A stretch of DNA of 64,000 bases from Arthrobacter sp. Bz4 (GTDB lineage Bacteria; Actinomycetota; Actinomycetes; Actinomycetales; Micrococcaceae): the NCBI RefSeq assembly GCF_003075455.1, contig NZ_QDAE01000006.1:62001-126000 (forward strand), in the 5' to 3' direction. Below, piece by piece: positions 55,553 through 64,000 of this stretch; the first letter of the stretch is position 1; the number at the start of each line of letters is the position of its first letter. The notes below the pieces were generated by a model. The model ran no database searches, was not told the DNA's origin, and worked only from the letters and a program-made list of their open reading frames with translations. A program made the position numbers and the translations under genes.

Positions 55553-56070
55553 TCGCGGCCTCGATCGCGGCAGCTGCGTGGGGGCGCCGCCGTCGACGTC
55601 GTCGTTGACCGATTTCGCGTTCGGTGAGCCTGTGTGCGACGGCGTTGCGCCCTGCTCCGGTGGGCAAGCTCGACTCAGGCGGTCAACCAGGGCCTGGGTG
55701 AGCGGAATGTCGCCCACCGATTTCCAGGTTGCTCACCCAGAGCGGGGAATTTGGTCCGCACCGGCGGAATCGCAGCGGGAAAAGGGCGACTGGCCGCACC
55801 CCAAACCATTGTTACTTGCGCGTAAAGGAATGTGACGTGCAATAATTTGTAACGTGTTTACCCACTCATCGGCATCTCCAGTTGCAGCATCAACCGCAGG
55901 CGCACAGCCTGCGAGTGCCACGCGCTGGTGTCGAATGCACGCGTAACGGCTTACCCACACCCCTTACGCACTCCTAGCCCAACGGCGGGCTCCATTGAAG
56001 CCATCTCGACTCGGGCATACCCCCGCATTCGTGCCGTGATGACGGCCATTCACGTAGAGGCAAGCGATAT
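55553..56070. other. 518-bp intergenic region upstream of the regulator triad
   Basis: No conserved gene is clear. The right half (from 55800) is AT-richer around CAATAATTTGTAAC, a plausible promoter, and includes a 30-codon frame listed separately. A direct pair of GGTGAGC-type words (55699, 55732 region) is seen but looks casual. Confidence 0.5.
55854..55946 (+). CDS. Possible leader peptide upstream of regulator triad
   Basis: A 30-residue frame, GTG 55854 to TAA 55944-55946, reading VFTHSSASPVAASTAG and ending ATRWCRMHA. No convincing ribosome site. Its location 125 bp upstream of the winged-helix gene and rare-codon-type residues (Trp, Cys, Met, His) near the end fit an attenuator leader, but chance cannot be excluded. 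Confidence 0.25.
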   Translation: MFTHSSASPVAASTAGAQPASATRWCRMHA

Positions 56071-56910
56071 ATGTCAGTAGCATCCGGATACGTCCACATC
56101 TCTCTCCGCAACGCACAGAGCCGCGCCAACCTTCAGGGCCGCTCCTACCAGTCGCGCCCCTCCTTCGTCCCCTACGGCGAGGTTCCGGCGCAGGACCAGG
56201 CCGCGTCCGGGTACCGCCCCCTCCAGGCCGTGGCTGGCCCACTGGACAGCGCCCACCCCGATACGGCGCCCACCCCGGTAGTCACCCCGAACGGAGTGCC
56301 CGGCCCCCAGTCCGTGACCGGTGATACCACCGCGCGCGGCTTCGTGCTATATGTCGCACTGGATGAGGGAATCGCTGCCACCTGCGGCACCACGTTGACC
56401 AAGCTGGCCCAGGACGTCAGGGCCTACGTTCGGTCCGTCGTCCCAGAGGCCCAAAGCCACGCTGCTGTGGCGCTGGCACCCGCCGACGCCGTGGGAAGCG
56501 ATATCGACGTCGTCCGGCAGGCTCTCGGCGACCCCACAGTTACCCGGCGCGTCCCCGCTCAGGCGGCCCAGCCTGCCGCACCGCGACCCACGGGTGTCCT
56601 TATCGACCTGTCCCGGCGAGAGGTTCACCTCGACGGCGACACGCTCAACCTCACTTTCAAGGAGTTCGAACTCCTCAACTACCTGGTCGAAAACGCGACC
56701 CGGACAGTTGGCCGTGAGGAACTTCTCAGTGGGTTGTGGCGCAATGCCGAAGAGGTGCCCAACGAGCGCACCATCGACGTCCACATTCGCCGTCTTCGCT
56801 CCAAGCTGGGGCGGCTCGCGAACACCGTCCGAACGGTCAGGGGGCAGGGCTACCGGTTCTACGAGCACCCTGAAGTCATCGTCTGGGCCGCCCCCGAATA
56901 CTCCATCTAG
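56071..56910 (+). CDS. OmpR/PhoB-type winged-helix regulator without receiver domain
   Basis: The 279-residue protein has a poorly conserved N-terminus (1-85, Pro/Gln/Ser/Gly-rich), a middle alpha/beta domain (about 88-160, GFVLYVALDEGIAATCGTTL) and a C-terminal Trans_reg_C winged helix (about 175-270: LTFKEFELLNYLVEN, RTVGREELLSGLWR, RTIDVHIRRLRSKLG, TVRGQGYRFYE). The receiver domain with its Asp is absent, so phosphorylation control is unlikely. It is 276 bp upstream of two large LuxR-type regulators and probably belongs with them. Confidence 0.88.
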   Translation: MSVASGYVHISLRNAQSRANLQGRSYQSRPSFVPYGEVPAQDQAASGYRPLQAVAGPLDSAHPDTAPTPVVTPNGVPGPQSVTGDTTARGFVLYVALDEGIAATCGTTLTKLAQDVRAYVRSVVPEAQSHAAVALAPADAVGSDIDVVRQALGDPTVTRRVPAQAAQPAAPRPTGVLIDLSRREVHLDGDTLNLTFKEFELLNYLVENATRTVGREELLSGLWRNAEEVPNERTIDVHIRRLRSKLGRLANTVRTVRGQGYRFYEHPEVIVWAAPEYSI

Positions 56911-57000
56911 TCGGGTCAGCGCCTAATCGCCGCCGCCAGCCGATAGCAAAACCGCCACCAGGGGTACCAAACCGCAGCGGCAAGTGCTAACCTGTGGCAA

Positions 57001-57048
57001 TCTCATCATCGGGGTGACTGTTGGGAGTCAGTCGCCCTCAAGATGAGA
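57001..57048 (+). promoter_or_regulatory. Two-stem structured leader before the LuxR-type regulators
   Basis: TCTCATC (57001-57007) pairs with GATGAGA (57042-57048), enclosing a second stem GGGTGACTG (57012-57020) with CAGTCGCCC (57029-57037). It sits about 140 bp upstream of ATG 57186. It could be a terminator of the upstream gene or a regulatory leader; T tract is absent. Confidence 0.5.
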
Positions 57049-57185
57049 TGGGCCGGGTAACCAGTGGCTGCAGAAGCGGAAGACTATACGATTCCCTGCG
57101 CCCTGGCGGGTGTTCGGGATGGTGTGTGACGAGGCGGTAGTAGTTGCCAGTTCCCATTTCCACACTCGCCACATTGGGGATAGGT

Positions 57186-59642
57186 ATGACTGGGGACAGA
57201 ACCCGCGGCCAGTTGCTTTCGCAACTGGAGGTGCTGCTTCGTCGCGGAGTGTCGGTGGTCGTCGAAGGCCAATTCGGTTCCGGAAAAACGGAGTCCCTGA
57301 AGATCGCTGCCCGGTCGCTTGAGTCCGACCGAACCATTGTGCGCCTCCGCGGAACCCCCCGAGGCACCAAGACCGCATACCTGGCGCTCGCAGACCTGGT
57401 CAGGGTCCGTCCAGGCACGGTCCCACACCCGGCCGTGATGTTCGCCCAGCTCGCCCAGCGGCTGAGGAAGCTGGCCGTTGAACGCCCGGTGATCCTCCTG
57501 ATCGACAATTTCGATTTCCTCGACCCGCAGAGCAGGGCCATGTGCACCATGCTGCTGGAAATGCCCTCGGTAACCCTCCTGGTCTCCTGCAACCGGGTCG
57601 AGGACACCCCCGAACTTCGCGCGGCCGTCAACAGCCGCACCATGGAAGCCCTCACCCTTTCCTCGCTATCGGTTGCCGAGGGTAGGGAGGTTATCGAGCG
57701 CTTCCTCGGGGGCGAGGTCTCGACTTCGGTTGTTAACTCGCTGCACGCCCATTCCAGAGGCAATGCAAGGATTCTGACCATGCTCGCCGCGCATGGTCGC
57801 GAGAACGGCAACATTGCACACGTCGACGGACTCTGGCGCACCACCGCCCACTACGCCGAGCCCTTCACCAGTAGCTCATTGCGCAGCGGCCTGGCGGTGC
57901 TGCAATCGCGGCTGAACGCCGATGAACGCGCCGCATTGGAAGTACTTGCTGCGGCCGGATCAGTCCACATTGATGTGCTGGCACGCCACTGCGATATGCG
58001 GGCACTCGAACACCTGCAGCGCGAAGGCATGGTGGACGCCCGCGACGGCGGAAACACCTACTGGCTGCATAGCAAAGGGCTGGCCCACATTCTGCGGCAG
58101 ACTCTGGGGGACGCCAGAAGCCGTCAGATCTGGACCGAAATCGTGGAGCCCGGGATGGCCCTCCGAGGGGTACGCCCACCGGGCGCGAACATTGTTTGGG
58201 CGCTCCAACGCGGAATCGAGGTCAATGACACGGCCCTCCTGAACGCCGCCGACGACGCGATGCGCGCCTATTCCCCCCGCATCGCCCTCGATCTGGTTTC
58301 CGCCGTGAAACGGAAGACTGAACTCTCGGCCCGGGTGCAAGCGGAAGCCCACTGGTTCCTCGGGCAGGTGGAGGAGGGCCGGCGTGCCCTGGATGGTCAG
58401 GCCGACGCGCCGGAGGCGTCGACCGCACCGGCCGTCGATGACGCGGCAACCAGCCAACTGGTCCGGTCTGTCTTCGCGGCCGATGATGTGGCCTGGGATG
58501 AGGACCCGGAGCAGCTGACCGAGGACCCGCTGCGGCAGCTGCTGATTCACCGGCGGACCGGCAACTACCCCGCCCTGTTGTACGTCTTCCGCGCGAACAG
58601 TTTTCCTTCGGGTTCGGACGCCCGCTACCTGGTCACAATGCTGGCCGCGGAGGCCTATGCCGCGTGTGGAGACTCGGCGCGGGCACGACTCATGACCATC
58701 GAATGCGGGCTCGTGGCTGGGAGCGTCCGGTCCGCCGTCGTGCGTGAACTTGGTGAAACCGCCCACTACCGGGTGCTGTTCCTCAACGGCGAGTGGCGGG
58801 TGCTCACTGACATGCTCTCCCAGCACGTACTGCGACGGCCAGGCCGCTTGTTGTTTGGCGAACAGTCGACCCTGTCGCTCCCACGCCTGATCTCCCGAGA
58901 GTCGCGGGACGGCGTCATCGCCGGAGATCGTAGTGCGGCGCGTCCCGCTGACCTGTTCGCCTGGTTTATCCAACGGTCGGCGGACCTGTTCGCCCTGCAA
59001 GGCTCAGGCCGTTCACCGGCCACCGGGTTGCAGGAATTGGCGGGGGACAGGAAGCTCACCGGCCTGTTTGGGCTGCAGCTGTTCGCGCTGGGTTCCCTGG
59101 TGCTCTTGCAGGGGGAAGGCGACACGGAGGCTGCCCTCGCTGACCATTTCAACGAACTGGACCTCAAGCGCCTCGAACGGTGCGCCCGAAACACGTCGGG
59201 CCCACTGGCTCGGCAGTTGGGGCTCCTCGCCGAAGGTCTGCTGGCCGGCGATCCAGCTACCCTCGTCCGGGCAGCGCAGGTCGCCGCCCGCCACGGAAAC
59301 GTCGGACTGTCGGCCGTGGCCGCCACTCTCGCCTCGCGGGCTGCTGGCAGGATCAAACAACCCGAGGTCCAGCGGGCTGCGCAGGTACTGGTGCCTGGTT
59401 CGGATTCCCGCCCCACCATGCCTGAGGACACCTCGATGCTGACCCGCCGAGAGCGTCAGGTGGTTGATCTCGCTATGTCCCGCAGCAAGAACTCGGAGAT
59501 CGCCGCAGTCCTTGGCATTTCACCGCGGACAGCCGAACGCCACCTTCAAAACGCCTACCGCAAACTGGGTGTCTCCACCCGCGAGCAGTTGCGGCTCGTG
59601 CTGCAGTCACCGGATGGCGCCGCCGAATCGGGCGGTGCGTGA
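57186..59642 (+). CDS. LuxR-family STAND-type regulator with intact P-loop
   Basis: The 818-residue protein starts at ATG 57186 (MTGDRTRGQLLSQLEVLLRR). The N-terminal ATPase has Walker A (VVEGQFGSGKTES, about 25-37) and Walker B (VILLIDNFDFLD, about 108-119). A TPR-like helical middle follows, and a C-terminal LuxR HTH (LTRRERQVVDLAMSRSKNSE, then LGISPRTAERHLQNAYRKLG, about 750-810). The layout is that of LAL/MalT-type activators that sense a ligand in the helical region. GTG 59639 of the next gene overlaps its stop. Confidence 0.93.
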   Translation: MTGDRTRGQLLSQLEVLLRRGVSVVVEGQFGSGKTESLKIAARSLESDRTIVRLRGTPRGTKTAYLALADLVRVRPGTVPHPAVMFAQLAQRLRKLAVERPVILLIDNFDFLDPQSRAMCTMLLEMPSVTLLVSCNRVEDTPELRAAVNSRTMEALTLSSLSVAEGREVIERFLGGEVSTSVVNSLHAHSRGNARILTMLAAHGRENGNIAHVDGLWRTTAHYAEPFTSSSLRSGLAVLQSRLNADERAALEVLAAAGSVHIDVLARHCDMRALEHLQREGMVDARDGGNTYWLHSKGLAHILRQTLGDARSRQIWTEIVEPGMALRGVRPPGANIVWALQRGIEVNDTALLNAADDAMRAYSPRIALDLVSAVKRKTELSARVQAEAHWFLGQVEEGRRALDGQADAPEASTAPAVDDAATSQLVRSVFAADDVAWDEDPEQLTEDPLRQLLIHRRTGNYPALLYVFRANSFPSGSDARYLVTMLAAEAYAACGDSARARLMTIECGLVAGSVRSAVVRELGETAHYRVLFLNGEWRVLTDMLSQHVLRRPGRLLFGEQSTLSLPRLISRESRDGVIAGDRSAARPADLFAWFIQRSADLFALQGSGRSPATGLQELAGDRKLTGLFGLQLFALGSLVLLQGEGDTEAALADHFNELDLKRLERCARNTSGPLARQLGLLAEGLLAGDPATLVRAAQVAARHGNVGLSAVAATLASRAAGRIKQPEVQRAAQVLVPGSDSRPTMPEDTSMLTRRERQVVDLAMSRSKNSEIAAVLGISPRTAERHLQNAYRKLGVSTREQLRLVLQSPDGAAESGGA

Positions 59643-62254
59643 AGAGGGTGTCCCCCGCCGGCAAGCTGACACGGAGCATCCTCGACGAGGTACTCCACGC
59701 CGCGGGACGGGAACTCGTCACCGCCCGCTCTGGGGGGCTGCTCCTCACGACGTCGACGGTTTTCGGCGGGGACTTCCTCCTCACGCGCGTTCTTGCGTCC
59801 GCCGATCCCTTTTATACGGTCAGTGTGCAGGGAACGGAGTCGTTTTCGGATGTTCCGTACGCGCCGCTGGCACCCTTGCTCCAGGATTCTCCGGACATCG
59901 ACTTCGAGTCGGAGCTGGACGTCCTCTCCGCGGTTCGCGATCGGATCCAGCGACTGACTGGGGGGCGGAGCTGTGTTGTGGTGGTGCGTGGACCGGAGCA
60001 TCTCGATTCGGCGAGTATCGCCCTGTTGACTAGGCTCGCCGAGTCGCCCTCGGTCGGCTTGCTGATCCGGAGCGGCCCCCGCAGCAAGCTACCGCTGGAC
60101 CTGGAACTCGTCCTTGCTGACGGTTTTATCGAGGAGGTTCACATCCCGGTGCTGACCGCCGCCGACGTCAGGGAGTACTTCGATTCCATCCTGGGAGCCA
60201 CCCTCCCGATGTTGTCCAGCACCCTGGTCTGCGACGTCATCGGTGGGAGTCCGGTCCTGCTGGAAATGGTGACCCGGGACGGCGAACTGAAGGACCTGAT
60301 CCAACTGCGCGACGGCGTCTGGATCCTGCCGCGTGAACTCAGCCTGACCGACCGGATGGCCGAGCGCATTTTCAGCCTGATCGCCGATTATGCTCCGGAG
60401 GAGACCGACGTTCTCCTGACTGTTGCGCTCGCCCACCAGATACCGGTCGAGGTGGCGGTCCACTTTTGGGGGGTGGACCCGGTCAACGCCTTGTTGCTGG
60501 AGGGTGCGCTCTCCAGGGAAGAAGATGCCGGGACGATCTGGCTGCGCGCGGCGCCGCCCATCCTCGGCGCAGCTATCCGGCACCAGGTTGAACCTTTCCG
60601 GTCCCGACGGCTCTGGGAGAACGTCCACGAGCACCTCACCGACCTCACGAACACCCCGGGCATCATCCACCGGGTGCTGTGGAAACTGTCAGTCGGGGTC
60701 ACCGTCGACGACCATGAGGTGCTGACCGCTGCCACGATGGCGAACCGCCTCGACCAGCCAGACACGGCGGAACTCCTGCTCCGCCGGCTACCGTCCGATG
60801 TTGCAGCGGACCACTCCGGCGTCTTTGCAGCTGCAGAGGTGCAGCGTGCACGCACCGAGTTCTATAACGGCCGAACCGACCTCGCCCTGGCGCGCCTCCG
60901 ACGGCTCGTTCTCAGCGATCCCGGATCCGAGGTCCTGATCTCGGTGATCCACTTCATCTTTCAAATTAATCTCGCCACGGGGTTGGGAGCATCCGCACTC
61001 TCCGAGGCGATCCGGCGTCACACAGCGACTGGCCCGGCGGGCAAGGCCTACGAAAGCACCCTGATCGTGCGGCTGGGCCGCGAGCTGCAGCAGCTCACCG
61101 CCGGAATCATCCCCAAGAACCCGGTGGTCGAAGCAACCGGGGTGCCGCAGGATCCCCGGGAAGCGCTTTGCTGGCATCTCGTCTCGGGTGAGCTGCTCTA
61201 CCGGCGCGGCGACCTCCTGGGCGCAGCAGCAGAACTGGACCTCGCGCTGGACCTGGTGCTCGATCATGAGCACCTGCGCAACCATGGCGGATACATCGTG
61301 ACCCGGCTGATGTTCCTGCTGGCCGGAGGCGGCTTCTGGGACGAGCTGGCGGCACTCCAAACCAAGGTGACGGCCCGCCGGGCTCCCTGGATCAAGCGGT
61401 TCACCGGGTTTTGGGAGCTGGTTGAGGGGCTGACAGCGCTCCGGAGGGGACGGCCCCTGACCGCACTCGCGCACTTCAGGACAGCTGTTGTGGTTCTCCG
61501 GGCACGCGACATCAAGCAGTTCAGGCCCCTCGCCGCCGCGCTTGCTACCTATACGGCGTGGCTTATCGGCGATCCGAGTCTGAGCGATTTCGTGGGGGAG
61601 TACCGGAGGCTTACCCACCTCGGACCGCCGGAACGCCGGATGCTCGCCGAAGCCTACATGGCCGTGGTGGGTGAGGCTCCGGCCAGCGCCTCAACGCGTC
61701 AGCGCGGACTGATCCCGGTTGAGGCAGCAAATCCGCAGATTCGCGCCGAGCTGAGTGTCCTGCGGGTGCAGATCGGCGCCGATGACGCCGTCGACGTCGC
61801 CATCGAACGTACCGCTGGACTTTCTGATCCGCGCGCCCAAAGCCTTCACACAGTGCTGACCGCGCTCGCCTCCGGAAGCGTGAGCGAGCTGGTTGACGCA
61901 GCAGAGTTTTGCCTCGACCGGGGGCAGGACCTGTTGGTTCCGGTCTGTCTGGGGGTCCTGCTGACCCAGTCGCCGGGATCGAACAGCAAGGTGGTGCGTA
62001 GTGCCTCGAAGCTGCTCGCTCGGCTCGACCCCGAACTTCAGCGGCTACACCCCCAGCTGGCGTCGCTGCGTCACGCCACCCGCCTCACCTCGCGTGAGGC
62101 AACCATCGCCGCTGACGTCGCTGCCGGGAAGACCGCCAAGCAGATCGCCAAGCAATACGGAGTGTCGATCAGGACGGTCGACGGGCACGTGGAAAGCGTC
62201 CTCACAAAGCTGGGATTGTCGTCCCGGAAGGACATCGGAAAGCGTTCACCGTAG
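59639..62254 (+). CDS. LuxR-family STAND-type regulator with degraded P-loop
   Basis: The 871-residue partner of the preceding gene begins at GTG 59639 inside its stop codon (GTGA). The ATPase-like N-terminus keeps a strand pattern (SCVVVVRGPEHLDSASIALL), but the P-loop region is LLLTTSTVFGGDFLLTR, lacking the GK(S/T), so ATP binding is doubtful. A TPR-like middle and a C-terminal LuxR HTH (LTSREATIAADVAAGKTAKQ, then YGVSIRTVDGHVESVLTKLG, about 805-860) are intact. It may be the non-ATPase subunit of a heteromeric regulator with the upstream protein. Confidence 0.92.
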   Translation: MKRVSPAGKLTRSILDEVLHAAGRELVTARSGGLLLTTSTVFGGDFLLTRVLASADPFYTVSVQGTESFSDVPYAPLAPLLQDSPDIDFESELDVLSAVRDRIQRLTGGRSCVVVVRGPEHLDSASIALLTRLAESPSVGLLIRSGPRSKLPLDLELVLADGFIEEVHIPVLTAADVREYFDSILGATLPMLSSTLVCDVIGGSPVLLEMVTRDGELKDLIQLRDGVWILPRELSLTDRMAERIFSLIADYAPEETDVLLTVALAHQIPVEVAVHFWGVDPVNALLLEGALSREEDAGTIWLRAAPPILGAAIRHQVEPFRSRRLWENVHEHLTDLTNTPGIIHRVLWKLSVGVTVDDHEVLTAATMANRLDQPDTAELLLRRLPSDVAADHSGVFAAAEVQRARTEFYNGRTDLALARLRRLVLSDPGSEVLISVIHFIFQINLATGLGASALSEAIRRHTATGPAGKAYESTLIVRLGRELQQLTAGIIPKNPVVEATGVPQDPREALCWHLVSGELLYRRGDLLGAAAELDLALDLVLDHEHLRNHGGYIVTRLMFLLAGGGFWDELAALQTKVTARRAPWIKRFTGFWELVEGLTALRRGRPLTALAHFRTAVVVLRARDIKQFRPLAAALATYTAWLIGDPSLSDFVGEYRRLTHLGPPERRMLAEAYMAVVGEAPASASTRQRGLIPVEAANPQIRAELSVLRVQIGADDAVDVAIERTAGLSDPRAQSLHTVLTALASGSVSELVDAAEFCLDRGQDLLVPVCLGVLLTQSPGSNSKVVRSASKLLARLDPELQRLHPQLASLRHATRLTSREATIAADVAAGKTAKQIAKQYGVSIRTVDGHVESVLTKLGLSSRKDIGKRSP

Positions 62255-62617
62255 CGGCGGATCCAGAAAAGGAAAAAACTACGTAGCGTCTTCGAAAAGT
62301 CGGGTAGTACCTGCGTAGTGATGGTAAGCGGTTCGCAGCCTATGTTGATTACAGGGAAGAAATTCCCAGGTCGGTGCAGACACCAGCACTGAAGCTTAGA
62401 GCCGGAGGCGGCGGAGGGACTCCCCAACGAACCTCGCCGCCTCTGCCTCCGCCAGTGTGGAGGGCAGCATCGACCGAAGCGGAACACCGACCGCTGACCC
62501 ACAGATCGGAGCGGTTTCCCGGGGCGAGAGCCGGGAAGCCGCTCTTTCTGTTGGATCCCTGGAAGTGGCGATCCGAGGTGCGTCACCCTGGCGGGGAAAC
62601 ACCATAGACTTCAGGCC
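62255..62617. other. 363-bp intergenic region after the regulator triad
   Basis: Left part has AT-rich A runs and TACGTAG words (ACTACGTAGCGTC at 62278, CCTGCGTAGTGATG at 62312) that could be a promoter or operator. The hairpin at 62405 follows. A minus-strand reading 62396-62617 (APICGSAVGVPLRSM and EAARFVGESLRRL) looks faintly protein-like but has no start or known family. Confidence 0.45.
62405..62443. terminator. GC-rich hairpin
   Basis: GAGGCGGCG (62405-62413) pairs with CGCCGCCTC (62435-62443). It is 150 bp beyond the second LuxR-type gene. No T tract. Confidence 0.4.
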
Positions 62618-63142
62618 ATGGCATCTCACCACCTCAAACGGCTCATGCTGCTGCGGCACGCCAAATCGGACTGGCCGCGCAACGTCGAAGACTTTGAGCG
62701 TCCGCTCAGCACCCGCGGGCACCGTGATGCACCGTTGCCCGGGCTCTGGATGGTGGAAAACGACTCCGTCCCGGACCTTATTCTGTGCTCGTCCGCCCTG
62801 CGCACGCGGCAGACCTGCACCTGGGTCTGTAAGGAGCTCGGTGATAAGGCGCCGACCCCCAAACTTGAGGACCGGCTGTACTCGGCGTCTGCGGCAGCGA
62901 TCCTGGCGTTGATCAACCACGTTCCCGAGACGGTCACCAGCCTTCTGGTGATCAGCCATCTGCCCGGAGTCCAGGAACTCGCCATGCGGCTGGCCTCGGT
63001 GGATTCGGACGAGGAAGCGGTGATGGACATGGCGACCCACTACCCGACGTCGGGCCTGTCAGTCCTGCAGCACGACCGACGCTGGGCGGAGCTGGATGGC
63101 CGGGACGCCGTGATGACCAACTTCGTGGTGCAGCGGGCCTAG
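62618..63142 (+). CDS. SixA-like histidine phosphatase
   Basis: The 174-residue protein is a short histidine phosphatase family member: LMLLRHAKSDWPRNVEDFER (RHA in place of RHG; His phosphoacceptor and Arg) at about 10-29, LILCSSALRTRQTC, and SHLPGVQELA with the second His. SixA acts on phosphohistidine of signalling proteins, but the substrate here is not known. Its stop overlaps the stop of the convergent reductase. Confidence 0.93.
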   Translation: MASHHLKRLMLLRHAKSDWPRNVEDFERPLSTRGHRDAPLPGLWMVENDSVPDLILCSSALRTRQTCTWVCKELGDKAPTPKLEDRLYSASAAAILALINHVPETVTSLLVISHLPGVQELAMRLASVDSDEEAVMDMATHYPTSGLSVLQHDRRWAELDGRDAVMTNFVVQRA

Positions 63143-64000
63143 AGGCCGTACTTCTCCAGCAGGCGTAGCCAGACTTCGCTGATGGTCGGGTAGGCCGGCA
63201 CAGCGTGCCACAACCGGTCCAGTGGGACTTCCCCAGCGATCGCAATGGTCGCGGCATGCAGTAATTCAGCGACGTCCGGGCCGGCGAAGGTCATCCCGAC
63301 CAGGACTTTACGATCCTCGTCCACCACCATCTGCGCCCACCCCTGATAGTTGTCGGCGTGGAGCGCGGACCCGGCCACCGCAATCTCCAGCGATGTCTCG
63401 CTGACGTTGAGGCCCGCGTCCTGCGCCTGCTCCAGGGTTCGCCCCGCCATCGCGATTTCGGGGTCCGTGAAGACCACCTGCGGGACGGCGTACTGATCAG
63501 CGGAGGCGGCGTAGGCGCTCCAGTCCTCGACGGCGTCCTTGAGGGTGCCAGCCGCACGGGCGGCGATCGCCGAACCGGTGATCCTTGCCTCGTATTTACC
63601 CTGGTGGGTCAGCAGGACCTTGCCCGCGGCGTCGCCGACGGCATACAGCCAGTCGACCCCCTGTACCCGGCCCGACGGGTCGATGACGAGCTTCTTCGGG
63701 TCAAGACCGAAATCCTCCAGGCCGAGGCCGGCCAGGGCAGGGGACCGACCGGTGGATACCAGTAGCTTCTCGGCGGTCACTGTCTCGCCACCTTCAAGGT
63801 GTACGGTCACCGAGCCGTTGTCCTGCTGCCTCACCGATTCGGTTGCAGTGTCAGTCCTGATGTCGATGCCGTCACTCTCAAGCCCCAGACGCACCAGTTT
63901 GCTGGCCGGGGCGGGGTAATTGGAGAGGAGGCCGCTGCGGGCAATAATCGTCACCGCCGAGCCGAGCCGGGCGAAGGCTTGTGCCAGTTCGGTGCCCGCG
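63139..64000 (-). CDS. FAD/NAD(P)-dependent pyridine nucleotide-disulfide oxidoreductase, 5' end cut by window
   Basis: The visible 287 residues are the NAD(P) and dimerisation portion of a class I disulfide reductase family protein: GTELAQAFARLGSAVTIIAR (NAD motif), ATEKLLVSTGRSPALAGLG-type region, VQGVDWLYAVGDAAGKVLLT (FAD GD motif), VPQVVFTDPEIAMAGRTLEQ, and the dimer-domain AATIAIAGEVPLDRLWHAVP with HAVPAYPT. The active-site Cys pair is beyond the window edge. Dihydrolipoyl dehydrogenase, mercuric reductase or mycothione reductase types cannot be distinguished. Confidence 0.88.
   Translation of the reverse strand, partial: AGTELAQAFARLGSAVTIIARSGLLSNYPAPASKLVRLGLESDGIDIRTDTATESVRQQDNGSVTVHLEGGETVTAEKLLVSTGRSPALAGLGLEDFGLDPKKLVIDPSGRVQGVDWLYAVGDAAGKVLLTHQGKYEARITGSAIAARAAGTLKDAVEDWSAYAASADQYAVPQVVFTDPEIAMAGRTLEQAQDAGLNVSETSLEIAVAGSALHADNYQGWAQMVVDEDRKVLVGMTFAGPDVAELLHAATIAIAGEVPLDRLWHAVPAYPTISEVWLRLLEKYGL

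Noticed and set aside
54443-55717. 424-codon minus-strand frame over tadA and upp
   Set aside because: It is a shadow of upp and out of frame with tadA; no conserved motifs.
62396-63040. Minus-strand gene overlapping the SixA-like gene
   Set aside because: Mostly antisense to a gene with clear RHA/H motifs; the intergenic part lacks a start and known family.

Overview
The window looks like about 64 kb of chromosome from a high-GC actinobacterium, most plausibly an Arthrobacter-type member of the Micrococcaceae. The evidence is very high third-position GC, frequent GTG starts, the order SRP RNA then dnaX, an aceA/aceB locus divergent from a RamB-type regulator, a secreted subtilase with SLH-like repeats, a LytR_C protein, GH76, DUF4232 and YcnI proteins, and actinobacterial-type tRNA and upp loci. 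I see no phage, plasmid or insertion sequence. Lineage is inferred from gene content, not from a database search.

Layout. 1-2.9 kb: dnaX (cut by the window edge), gluQ, the SRP RNA and tRNA-Ser(GGA). 3-5.5 kb: an MpaB-type oxygenase, a glutathione peroxidase and a HAD phosphatase. 5.5-9.2 kb: a three-gene exported cluster with two translationally coupled multicopper-oxidase genes. 9.2-11 kb: a small conserved protein, a LytR_C protein and a FrnE-like DsbA. 11-16.4 kb: the glyoxylate shunt (aceB, aceA), divergent ramB-like regulator and rraA. 16.4-24.8 kb: a 1297-residue S8 protease, a GT2 glycosyltransferase, a polysaccharide pyruvyltransferase-like gene, thiD and a queuosine-precursor transporter. 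24.8-27.4 kb: a decayed DUF559/AbiEi-like gene between two 70-bp palindromes, and tgt with a frameshifted tail. 27.4-31.1 kb: small housekeeping and hypothetical genes. 31.1-35.3 kb: an iron(III) ABC transporter behind a DtxR-type box. 35-44 kb: GH76, a beta-oxidation pair (SDR and acyl-CoA dehydrogenase), membrane proteins, an RluA-type pseudouridine synthase and a DUF6541-like membrane protein. 43.5-49.1 kb: Nei-type glycosylase and Lhr helicase, overlapping. 49-56 kb: a membrane protein, DUF4232 lipoprotein, YcnI copper protein, rlmH (frameshifted), a DUF2256-DUF3253 fusion, an ArsC/LMW-PTP protein, tRNA-Ser(CGA), a stress flavoprotein, tadA and upp. 56-62.3 kb: an unusual run of three regulators (a winged-helix protein without receiver and two giant LuxR-type proteins). 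62.6-64 kb: a SixA-like phosphatase and a flavin disulfide reductase cut by the window edge.

How genes work together. aceA and aceB form the glyoxylate bypass, and the divergent regulator probably controls them. The YhhQ-type transporter and tgt together suggest salvage of a queuosine precursor. The Fe(III)-binding lipoprotein, permease and ATPase form one iron uptake operon. Lhr and Nei are a repair pair.

The most interesting system is the multicopper-oxidase pair. The histidines needed for a trinuclear copper centre are divided between two proteins encoded with an ATGA overlap. The downstream protein carries the only complete type-1 copper set, and its N-terminus is a charged helix plus a PT-rich repeat instead of a signal peptide. 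Second is the regulator triad at 56-62 kb.

Caution: at least five apparent single-base deletions (tgt, the SDR gene, rlmH and two in the DUF559 gene) break or re-tail genes. One is in rlmH, a widely conserved housekeeping gene, so some or all may be assembly errors rather than biology.
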